From assembly GCA_038277395.1 (NCBI GenBank), contig CM076192.1, positions 131,451,570 to 131,515,569 on the forward strand: a DNA stretch of 64,000 nucleotides, given 5' to 3'. A model generated the notes under the pieces. The model did no database searches. It was not told where the DNA came from and saw nothing but the letters and a program-made list of their open reading frames with translations. The position numbers and the translations under genes are program-made. Position 1 is the first letter of the stretch, and each line of letters starts with the position of its first letter. This DNA is from Dryocosmus kuriphilus. Lineage: Eukaryota; Arthropoda; Insecta; Hymenoptera; Cynipidae. This document shows positions 55,139 through 64,000 of this stretch, one piece after another.

Positions 55139-57124
55139 TTAATCGTTGTGGAGAATAGGTACAACGTAGACGTGTTTTCCTCCATCTGCTTTTATTGTGA
55201 TCGCCATCTTCACCAGCTCAGATTTTATAGATGTTACAGGGAAAGTTCTCGATCCAGCTGAGCGGTTTGCAGTAAATTTCCCACATGTGCAGGAACGATG
55301 AATCAAGAGCCTATGAAACTATTGGCTTTCTTTTCCTGTAGATATATCCTGAAATTTATAGATTTTCTAGATTTCCAGCTATTTTTACTACTTTTAGAAT
55401 TTCGTTATTTGTTAAAAGACTTGTGTTCTCAATATTACTTTTGGTGCAAATTATAATTCCTTTTACTTTAATTTTTAAAATGTTTTTCGCTCTTTCTTTC
55501 AAAATCTCTACGTAAGCTGCATCCCATCTGAATTACATCATGCGCTGAATGAATTAGGTAATGAGCATTTAGGACTTGTGTTTTCGCCCCGTAAAAAACT
55601 TTCAAGCCTTTGAAAAAAGCTCGTAGATACTCTTTAGCATATGCGTTAAATGTAATGCAAATCTCGTCAGAACACAAAATTCGACAAGCCACGTGGAAAT
55701 GTAAAGAATGTTTATATAATTTTCGTGGCAGATCATTCATTAGAACGATTGTTACACAGTACAGCGTAAAAAACCAAATTGTGTGGATTTCCAATTCGCA
55801 AATTTTTTAGTTGTCTTCGGTTATCGTTGATGAAAGTCAAACGGAACTTGTGATTTGAGAAGCTCCATTTTTTAAAATACAATTTCCTACTGCCTGGTTT
55901 TGATTTTCCACAAAAAATGGAAACTGGAAATGGTTCGCAGATATCTGGATTAAAATGAACTTGGCATAAATGTGGCCAGAATTGATCATCGCGACCTAAT
56001 TTGTTAACCGAAAGACCATCCACAAAGAATTTAAACTCCATTACGTCGTTTACGTGCACTGCACGATCGATACAAGCTTCAAGACCTTTTATAATTCCAA
56101 AGTACACAAATTCTCCTTCAGAGCCATCGTTTGCTTACATTGGCTCAATTGTGTACTTTGCACATGTCGTATTTAGGAAAGTTTTCACACTTTTTCGAAG
56201 AGCTGGCAATAATCTAGCTCCCAGAATTTGGAGCATTTGATCTAAATGAGCTTGTTCTATTTTATTTTTGGTTGCCCAAGAGCGCAAACTTTTATTATCC
56301 CCAATTCCTTCATTTTCATCTTCTTCACTATCAGAATCACCAGCAATCAGTCTTGCATCATGAAAGTCTTCCACCTGATCTTCATCTGTGCTTTCTTCCC
56401 TGCTTTCTGAGGACAAATTCAAAGAATCTTCACTCTCCCATGAATATTCGGATCCTGTTGTTCGTTTCCCGAATTCGAGGCATGTGGAGACACATTCTGA
56501 TGTGGAGATCCATTCGTGCTTTCTTCTGCGCTCCATATATTTAAATTAGGCGAGGCTATATTCACTTGTAATAAATTATTCTCTTCGCTTCCAGAAATCC
56601 TTTGTCTGATTTCAGAATCTGAAGTCACGGCTTCATTTGTACTGCACAGTTGAACAACTTCAGCATCAATGTTTTCAGAAATCCCTGCTAGAACTAAAAT
56701 GTTAACCGTAATAAAAAGTCTCATTTGTAAATAGAAATTTAATAAAAATAAAAGTAAAGATATAAAATTTTCAATTATCAAGCCCTTTTTATTTTTATTT
56801 TCTATTTAAGATGAACAACGTTCTTCATGAAGGCAAATAACTGTTTTCATAAAGCTATTAATGAATGTTTACTTAATAAAATTAACTGCGAAAAAAATTA
56901 TTGCTTCGCAAACGGAACAAGAAATAGTTACATGAAAGTGAAGATAATTAGCGCAAATAAATCGCCCTTTTCATAGAATGAAATAATGTCTTACCCTTCG
57001 AGTCCGAACCAGTTTTCAATAAATTGACAGCTCCGGAGTTCCGTAATTTGGCAGCTTTAGCATGAGCTCTAAATTTCCTCACACGGGTTACTCTTAATTT
57101 TCGTATGCGACATAAATTTTCCAT
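55139..57124 (-). pseudogene. Transposase-domain protein of another element, multi-exon, with premature stop
   Basis: A likely first exon starts at the ATG at 57124 (MENLCRIRKLRVTRVRKFRA) and ends at a GTAAG donor near 56998. The next exon is acidic and Ser-rich and leads to SLRSWATKNKIEQAHLDQML. After an in-frame TAA near 56140 come DGSEGEFVYFGI, FKFFVDGLSVNKLGRDDQFW and PHLCQVHF. The 55794-55468 part has HVACRILCSDE, FNAYAKEYLRAFFKGLKVFY, NAHYLIHSAHDVIQ. The final block (55360-55139) ends KHVYVVPILHND with stop TAA. This matches the 'transposase domain-containing' family common in ants and aphids. The TAA near 56140 could instead be read as a splice donor (ATGTAAGC), but coding continues straight after it. 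Confidence 0.75.
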
Positions 57125-59150
57125 AATTTGGACCTATTAAATGATACAAAATATTACACGATATTGTGAGGGTAATTTTCGCCTCCCGAAATAATCACCC
57201 ACACTGAATGGCAAAGTCTGCTTTAATCGTTTAAAAAAATTTGATCATGGGCGCCAGTCAATGGTGAAGTTCGGGACACATTACGAACGTCTCGCTATTG
57301 ACGAATTTCAAGGTTAACCAAATACCAAATAGGGATACTTATTATCTCAAAAAAACTATTTACGACTCTCATTTTAGGGGAGAGGTTCGCCCAACCACTA
57401 ACAAGCTGGAGGCCGACATTTTAGAACAACAACACTCATCTTTATTTCACCACTCAAAAAAGCATACAGCTTAGGGCATTGAGCGGTGAAGAAGAAAAAA
57501 ATTAATAATGACACCAGTAAAATTTACCGAGAGAGATCGAAGTTTGGCAAGCAACTTTAACTATTGAGAAATCAAAGAAAGTCCACCTGAATCGCTCGTG
57601 ATCGCGAGTAATTGCTAAACAGACCGAACGAGAATGTACCCCAATCTTACCATCTTAGATCCGTCGTGGTCGGTTCCCAAACTTCATAGAGAAATACATC
57701 ATTAACACCGACCACGAGACGAGATTCTAAATAATACCAAAATTTCCATGACCGGGAATTCTAACACTCGCGAGCTTGTCGAAACGATCACGAGACTACG
57801 GTAAGAAAAAGAACCTGATTTTAACGCGAACCTAACGGGGCAACACTCCCACGCACGGCCGATCGTTTTGGCGGCATCACAAATTTTGCTTCGAACACTG
57901 AAACCAACTACGCCAAAACCAACAGCCAGAAAACAAACTCACATACCTTTTCAAGATGACGAAAGTTATCTCCGCGTTCGTAATCTTTTTTCTCAAGTAC
58001 AAATCTCTGTATAATTCTTACAATTTAATCTGGATGTGACTTTCTCTTATTATATTCGGAACGAGAGTGACAGGTCGTGCAGCGTCGAGTCTTCAGGAGC
58101 GTCCAGCCCGTGGAAAAGGATCCAGCAAATGAGAGCGCTCCTTCCGCCCGGGTCGCAGTCGTCCGCCAATCTTAGTGTCTCCGCCGGTCGAGCCCGCTGT
58201 TCTGCCTGGAAGTGGTGCCGGCATTTCTGGCGGCAAACATAGAAAAACGTTTCAATAATGAAAGAGCCCTACGGTTCTGATTGGGCTATTTTTCCATTGT
58301 CTTAATCCCACTCAGAATCCTTAATCGAAGTTAAGAAAGGGTTCTAAACAGTCGAAAGTTTCACCCCTTTCGACACTATTTGCCACTCCGGAGATTCTAG
58401 GTTCGGCCCATGGCTTCTCTTCCTGCTGCCGACGGTGCGTCCCTCTAGCTTTGGGAGTCTCAATGACCGTTGACCGTCCGGTGTGACAGAAAGAGACACA
58501 TCCCTCTAGTCCCTCTATTTCCGCTTTTCGTTCCTCCTATGGATGAGCAACGCTTGCCAGTCCACGTACGGCGGAACTGGTGTTTAAATTTCAGTTGACA
58601 TTTCAAAGTCATTCCTCGCCGCCGCTCCGATGATTTTCGGGAAAAATTACAAAGAAAAAGGAGATATAAGTAACCCTCGAATTTTTGCGTCTAAAGTGTC
58701 CCCGGGGAGTTTGACCCTCGCTCCGAATTTCCAGGCAAAATAAAATATGAGAAGGAATCCCTGTTTATCTTTGACCGGAGCCGGCAGGGGGAATTGTTGT
58801 TGTTTTCCCAAAATGTGACAGGTGAGTTTCACACTGTCACAACTCCCCAACCTTAGCCGAGGGCTACTGGTCGTTTCATTTCAGAATCGAGTATCCCACC
58901 CAGTAATAAGGGTGACCGCTAGTACCCGAACATACAACTCACAATAGGTCCTTCCAAAGATTTGCCAACTCCCGAGTGCACTATAGATGCCAGATTCGCA
59001 AATTAAACGAATATTAATAAAGGAATCTACCATGAGGGAAAGAAACAAAGATATCCGGCTGATATACTCGTGATTCGACTTTGCGGTATTTTGGTACCAC
59101 ATTTACTTTACGGTATTCCGACGTAGAAACTGTGTAACCAAAAAAAATTA
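57125..59150. other. Unassigned sequence, GC-richer from 57500
   Basis: No domain is recognised. A 68-codon ORF at 58036-58242 is Ser/Arg-rich and unassigned. A weak inverted repeat lies at 57590-57800 (gtcgtggtcggtt / aacaccgaccacgag and outer cgtgatcgcgag / ctcgcgag...gatcacgag), perhaps an old MITE. The region may contain LTR or host upstream sequence. Confidence 0.35.
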
Positions 59151-59614
59151 TTTATGTTCCCCTGATCTTGCTGCTCCGGTATCTCCGCGTCGGTAACTTA
59201 CTCTGTCCATCGACCACGATCAATATCGAACTCCTCCGGAACACGTCGACAGGCAGGTGTAGCGAGAGAAGGAACCATCGAGACGGTTTAGGCGACAGAG
59301 AAAAAAAGCAGCACGGCACGGAACAAACAACAATACAAAAAGAGCAGTCTTAAGGAAGGATTGTATTATAATGCGAGAGGGATTAGGGGGTGAACCCGCC
59401 CGCTGCCGGTCTAGGGCTGTTGCCAGTGCGCGGGCACCTGGTTTCATGGGACTAATTAAAAAAGAATAGCTATGTCTAAAGGAACCTACACTCAATACAC
59501 TTAGCCCCACGGGGCGGCTTTTTGGCCAGGCTGCGGCCCCACCCCTACTTGATTCATCCTGATTATAACTCATCAATATTTTTTTTCAGTCTCTCTCGGC
59601 CGCCCCTCCTCCCA
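59150..59614 (-). other. Likely 3' untranslated/LTR region of the Ty3-type element
   Basis: Immediately downstream of the last pol-frame stop (59615) the minus strand shows a purine tract (gggaggaggggcggccgaga), as a polypurine primer would. About 210 bp later comes a TATA-like box (gcattataatacaatcc, near 59365). An LTR probably begins just after the purine tract, but I could not define its ends because no second LTR is in the window. Confidence 0.4.
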
Positions 59615-60513
59615 TTAAAGACGGCCATTTCGCATTTGCGCGAGGTGAAGGCTATGGAGCTCCTCCTCGACGCGGCGCGGATCCTCTAACATTTCGACGG
59701 CCGCAGTCGGTTTGGCCCCGCGGGCCAGCACCTGTTTCGACAACCAGAGCCGGCTACAATTAGGGCACGTCGTCTTCGAGATTCCTCTCTCCCCGCATCC
59801 ATAACAGAGCACCATGCCTGTTTTTTTGTTGGGAGCAATGCTGTTATTTATGCCCCGGAATTTTTGCAGGCGAATCACCTCCATGGAGTAGGACAAAGGT
59901 AGGATATAGGCCTCGGTGCACTTTGCTGCAGCCAGGCCCGGCGGTCTACGACCAGGCGCCTCTCCCCTGAGGGCCGGACCGCCTCCGGCGGTAGATAGGG
60001 CGTCTTCTCGACGGGTCGAGAATGAGCTGGATCGGATGCCCCCACCCGAGGGGTTCGCGGTTGGTAGCCCCCATTGGCCTTGGGTGTGGTTGGCACCATC
60101 GGGGAAGCTCCCGCCTTCGTCCGCATACAACCCTCGCGCACGACGAACAGGATCCTGTGCCCCTCCGAAATGATGGGTTCGTCTACGTAGACAGTATCCT
60201 GAGGAAGAGGGTTCAAAGCTTTGAATTTCCACCATCGACTAGTCTACCGCGATGAAAGGTTTTAAGTGTTTGACGTGCTCCTTCCCGACAAACTTTCTCC
60301 TGTCGCTGACCAGGGCGAATACTACCGGGACAACCGAGGTTTGATCCTAAACGGGCACTTGAACTTTGGAAAGAGATTATCTGCCAGCTTGTCCGCTTCC
60401 CTAGACAACTTCCTATTTGTCTTAAAGACTAAACCTTCTACCCAGAAATCCCTGTCCCTTTTACCCGCATTATAATACCTGGACTGTGACTCAAACGCCT
60501 CATTCAGATTTCG
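59615..60513 (-). pseudogene. Ty3-type element: region after integrase
   Basis: The part after DQLRDCV and a stop still reads YYNAGKRDRDFWVEGLVF and FPKFKCPFRIK, the integrase C-terminal (GPY/F-like) part. Frames 60235-59615 and 60216-59875 follow, with Pro/Arg-rich sequence and a CX2C...CX2C pattern (MVLCYGCGERGISKTTCPNC, about 59740-59815). This last block could be a separate small zinc-finger protein or part of the polyprotein. Antisense ORFs at 59916-60255 are shadows. Confidence 0.6.
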
Positions 60514-61445
60514 TTAAACACAGTCACGGAGTTGATCTAATCGTTTCACCCTCTGTAGCCATTCTTCCGGTCGTGAGTTAGTGTGCTGGACACTCTTCTC
60601 TAGAACTTGTCGCATCATTCTATAGGGTAGCGGGTTCTTTCCGAAATTCAAAAAGGCGGGAGAGACCTTTAGTGTACCGTGAAACGCGGAATTGTATGCA
60701 AATCGGTGTTCCGGAAGATACGCGTCCCAATCCTGGTGGTTATCCTGGAGGAAGAAAACGATCATGGTCTTTAGGACATTATTCACTCTCTCGGTCGGGT
60801 TGGCCTGGGCGTGGTAGACCAGGGTCGTGCTCTCGATGATCCCGATTTCGCGACATATCTGTTCCACGATTTTGTTCACAAACTCCGTTCCGTTGTCGGT
60901 ATGTATGACTTCCGGTGCTCCCCATGGAGTTAACAGCAAACCCTCGAACACCTTCCATACTGTGGAGTCGTTAGCTGTAGGAATCGCAACGCATTCAATC
61001 CACTTGGCGAAGAGGTCCTGGAATACCAGGATATACTTGTGACGCGTCCTACTCTTGGGAAAGGGACCCATGATGTCCCCAGCCACCACCGTCCAGGGCT
61101 GCTCTACCACTAGCTTTCTCATCATGCCGGCCGGACGAGAGCGCTCAACCTTACATCTCTGGCAGGGACCACAATTGCGAACGTATTGGACCACCTCATG
61201 GAACATCCATGGCCAATAATAGCCTAGGGCTAGTCTTTGGTAGGTCTTTTCGTTGCCTAAGCAAACTGCCTAAGGTTCCTCATGTGCCTCCTCTAACGCC
61301 CGCGGCCTAAGTTCTGTCGGTACGACGAGCTTCCAAGCCTCGAGATCGGTCAACAGCCCGTCTACTTCCGTGTTTGGTATATGCCGATATAACATTCTCT
61401 TTTCGATTTTCCAATCGGGAATGATCCTCGACTGATCGTTACTAC
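60514..61445 (-). pseudogene. Ty3-type element: integrase
   Basis: Contains the zinc-binding end CGPCQRCK (upstream His residues in the 61206 region, HEVVQYVRN). The catalytic core has Asp in VVAGDIMGPF, Asp in EVIHTDNGTEF and Glu in ANPTERVNNVL, so the DDE triad is present. A stop near 61270 (after LEEAHEEP) separates this frame from the upstream spacer. Length and order match Ty3 integrases. Confidence 0.87.
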
Positions 61446-62939
61446 CTACGTTCGCTTCAAATACCACTGATACCCTTTATCGCTCATCCCAGACACCGGA
61501 GTTTCATTGTCCTCCGACAATGTAGAAAACGCATCAGCGACGTGCTGTAGGGCACCCTTTCGATGTACGATATCGAAATCGTATCCCTGGAGTTCCAGGC
61601 TCCATCTTGCGAGTTTCCCAGTCGGGTTCCTCAGGTTTTGTAACCAGCGAAAGCTACTGTAGTCAGTGATAATCCTCCAATAGAATCTTTCCAGATACTC
61701 GTGAAATTTACGGATTTCCCAGACCACTGCCAGGCATTCGCGCTCCGTGACGATATGATTCCGCTCAGCAGCTAGAAGAGTTCTGCTCGCAAAAGCGATT
61801 ACCCTCCCCTCTCCATCCTGCACTTGAGTTAGGACCGAACCAAAGCCGATCGCGCTAGCATCAGTCTGCAGACGGAATGGATTCGCAACTACGCTCTTAA
61901 ATCTTGGATACGCTAGTATGGGTGCACCGGTCAATGCCCTCTTCAAATGATCAAAGGCCTCCTGTTGCTCCTCACCGCAGTGCCATTTAACGTTAGTTCG
62001 GAAGAGTCGAGTTAGTGGTTCGGCGACCTTCGCAAATTCCGTTATAAATCGCAGGTACCAGGAGGACATCCCCATAAGCATACGCAACAGTTTAGCTATT
62101 TTTGGGGCGGTGTAGGAAGCTACCGGAACTACTTTTACGGTATCTATACTCAGGCCGGCTTGATTGACGACAAATCCCAGGTACCTAACTTCCGAACAGC
62201 AAAACTCGCTCTTTTCCGGATTTATAGTCAAACCCGCCTCGGCTACTCGGTTGAGAACTCTCCCCAGCCAAATTAGATGCTCCTCAAAGGTCTCGGTGAA
62301 AACAATGATATCGCCGAGGTATCTGAACATGTTCGGTCTCATCTTCGGCGTGATCACCCTATCAATGAGACGCTAGAACGTTGCTGGGGCTCCCGTTAGA
62401 CCAAAAGGCATCCTCCTTAATTTGAATAACACTCTTCGCGATACCGTGAACGTCGCGTACGGTCGTCTGTTCTTTTCCAGCGGGATTTGATTGAAGGCGG
62501 CACTCAAATCTTATTTCGAAATATACTTCGTGGCCCTCAATTGCTTCAATGTGTCAGTAATGTAGGGAAGAGGCTAGGCGTCTTTTCTGGAAATAGCGTT
62601 TAATTTACTATAATCCAAACATAAACGATACTTCCCCTCCGACTTACGCGCCATTAAGACCGGTGCGGAACATTCGCTATAGGATTCAGAGATGATACCC
62701 TCAGCTAACAACCTATATAACTCCTTGTACATTATTTCTTGTACCCTTGGAGATACTATGCGGTACCTCTCTTTCATGGGAGCATGACCTTCAACGTCAA
62801 TGGTGTGGGTGATGAGGTGGGTCGCGCCCAACGGGCCCTGCGATTTAGGAGAGAGCTTTATTCTCAAAAACTCTTTCAAAGCTTCCTCCTCCCCATCGAG
62901 TAAAGTGGCCACGCCACTACAACTCTCCTCTTCCACCAA
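61446..62939 (-). pseudogene. Ty3-type element: reverse transcriptase and RNase H
   Basis: The 62939-62574 frame carries the N-terminal RT (GIISESYSECSAPVLMARKS, YRLCLDYSKLNAISRKDA) and stops where a Tyr is expected. Readable RT continues through further stops. The 62357 frame has the active site as FRYLGDIIVF: the usual YxDD is changed to YLGD, so one catalytic Asp is lost. Downstream LQTDASAIGFGSVL, RTLLAAERNHIVTERECLAV and the IITDYSSFRWL block form RNase H. The copy cannot be active. Confidence 0.9.
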
Positions 62940-62947
62940 CTATTGCT

Positions 62948-63770
62948 TCAAAGGGAAATGCTTGCCCTGAGAGTTTGGCATAAAAACTTTCCTAGAGCAG
63001 AGAGAATAAACATATCAAATTTTCCTTGGCCCTCCAGCCCCAGTGCCATTTCGGTGTCCAGGTTATTTGCTACCCTAACTTCACAAAATCGAGTTACCCC
63101 ATCAATTGTTATGGGTAGGTTGACTTTACCGATAATCCTGTCGGTCGAACCATTTGCTACTATCATGTGCGATTGCTTGGTGCAGTCCAGGTGTCTACCG
63201 GAATTCTTAGCTATCTTATCCCAGACCGATTTGCGAATAAGAACACGAGAAGATCTATTGTCGATTGAAGTGTCCAGTGGGACCGAATCGATAGCTGCCA
63301 TCACACCTATCCTATTGGCAACTTCGGTAGTCTCGACTATTCCACTAATCAACTCCGGTGCCGTGATACTGCTCTCTAATGTTCTAATTAACTCTAAATC
63401 TTAATCACGGGGACGGGGCCTACTCGCATTCGGGCGGACTATCTCTTTTGACCTTTTATGTGGAGTACTTTCAGGGACGTCATGGATCTGGGCCTCTATT
63501 GTCAATTTTATAGGTCCGTTTCCACTCGTAAGGCTATCATTGTCCGATGATATTTCTCGATCTATCTCGTCGTCATGCATAATGATACCCTGAATTTCCT
63601 CCATACATATTGTCCCCTGAAATGTCACTTTCTCGGAACCTATCGGCTCCGACTTCATTCGGGGGCACAGACTCGACATCTGAGAGGGTTTTTGGCAAAC
63701 CAAGACCCCTATTTTCCCTAAAATAATATGCATTTTGCCCAGCACTCGGATTGTTCTTAATGTGGCCAAC
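62948..63770 (-). pseudogene. Ty3-type element: protease region and gag-pol linker
   Basis: The frame 63352-62948 contains ALDTSIDN-like sequence (VPLDTSIDNRSSRVLIRKSV) at the retropepsin position, followed by MIVANGSTDRIIGKVNLPIT and MALGLEGQGKFD, the flap and C-terminal strand regions. The Asp-Thr pair is there but the following residue differs from the usual Gly/Ala pattern. The upstream frames (63769-63401, 63962-63573) are linker sequence. Confidence 0.65.
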
Positions 63771-64000
63771 CGAAATTTCAGTCACGGTCTGTGGTGACTC
63801 AGAGGTAGCAAGGACCGCGCTTACTGCTTCTCGTTGGCATTTCCCTAACACTTTGGACATTTCCCAGTCCTGAAGCCTACCGCTTTGCATTTGAAGCAGC
63901 GGAGTCTCCTGGGGGTTGAACAACCTTTCCGATAGTGCCTGAAATGCTCGCAATTGAAGCAAACCACTTCACTGGGGTCCCTAACCGGAGACTCAATGCT
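63771..64000 (-). pseudogene. Ty3-type element: gag zinc knuckles
   Basis: From the window edge the frame reads VVCFNCEHFRHYRKGC, a complete CX2CX4HX4C knuckle. It goes on to RCFKCKAVGFRTGKC, a second knuckle whose His is replaced by Phe. Then CPKC and a TAG stop near 63845. Nucleocapsid function (RNA binding) is known for this motif; here the second finger is damaged. Confidence 0.85.

Larger units (their letters stand above)
59150..64000 (-). mobile_element. Ty3/gypsy-type LTR retrotransposon, decayed, truncated by the window edge
   Basis: Gag zinc knuckles, protease, reverse transcriptase, RNase H and integrase follow in Ty3/gypsy order on the minus strand. Stops occur inside gag (after CPKC), in RT (three or more, at tyrosine and glutamine codons) and between RNase H and integrase. 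The element continues past 64000, where the rest of gag and the 5' LTR should lie. Confidence 0.9.

Noticed and set aside
56135..56143. Stop codon in the transposase-domain gene read as a splice donor (ATGTAAGC)
   Set aside because: Family-like coding sequence continues in the same frame immediately after it, so a nonsense mutation is the simpler reading, although not excluded.
59916..60255. Plus-strand Arg/Pro/Gly ORFs
   Set aside because: Antisense of the 3' part of the Ty3-type element; no domain.

Overview
This window is AT-rich eukaryotic DNA, almost certainly from an arthropod and probably an insect. A hymenopteran is my best guess from the style of the transposable elements, but that is inference. 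I see no bacterial gene, no operon and no clearly intact protein-coding host gene. Nearly everything recognisable is a transposable element, a foldback (long inverted repeat) element or satellite-like DNA. Most coding elements are broken by stops and frameshifts.

Left part (1-12000). After an uneventful AT-rich start and a GC-richer patch (about 2010-2450), there is a block of 14-bp minisatellite and two tandem copies of an imperfect palindrome (3230-4560). It abuts the 3' side of a minus-strand Helitron/Helentron-type rolling-circle transposon (4596-11948). In coding order this element has a Lys/Glu-rich N-terminus built on a 51-bp (17-residue) coding repeat, a Cys motif, a DUF6570-like segment, a Helitron N-terminal domain, an HUH Rep nuclease, a PIF1-type helicase, an EEP (AP-type) endonuclease and a C-terminal Ulp1/C48-like cysteine protease. 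It is a decayed copy.

Middle part (12000-40600). This is a graveyard of non-coding mobile DNA. Present are a foldback with a degenerate hammerhead-like motif, a non-autonomous piggyBac-like element with TTAA ends, a pogo/Tigger-like MITE, several other foldbacks, a diverged repeat array and a 10-unit array of about 183 bp. The dominant family is a foldback with 153-bp internal repeats, a shared terminal sequence and a GC-rich module of small hairpins ending in a terminator-like hairpin plus T-run. One copy carries a run of 77 G. Two possible exons of an unknown minus-strand gene flank a foldback at 21.3-22.8 kb.

Right part (40600-64000). A LINE (40678-45509) is flanked by a 12-bp target duplication. 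Its 5' half (ORF1 and endonuclease start) is inverted relative to its 3' half (endonuclease end and reverse transcriptase), the signature of twin priming. A tRNA-derived SINE follows (46209-46968). Then comes a spliced minus-strand DUF4806-type gene (48470-50460), a 4.3-kb DNA transposon with inverted terminal repeats of about 0.55 kb and a broken multi-exon transposase (about 50630-54968), and a second transposase-domain pseudogene (55139-57124). The window ends in the gag-pol of a Ty3/gypsy-type LTR retrotransposon on the minus strand (about 59150-64000). It is inactivated by several stops and a mutated reverse transcriptase active site.

The observations most worth pursuing are the hairpin module of the dominant foldback family, the Helitron's domain set, the DUF4806 and transposase gene pair split by another transposon, and the twin-primed LINE.
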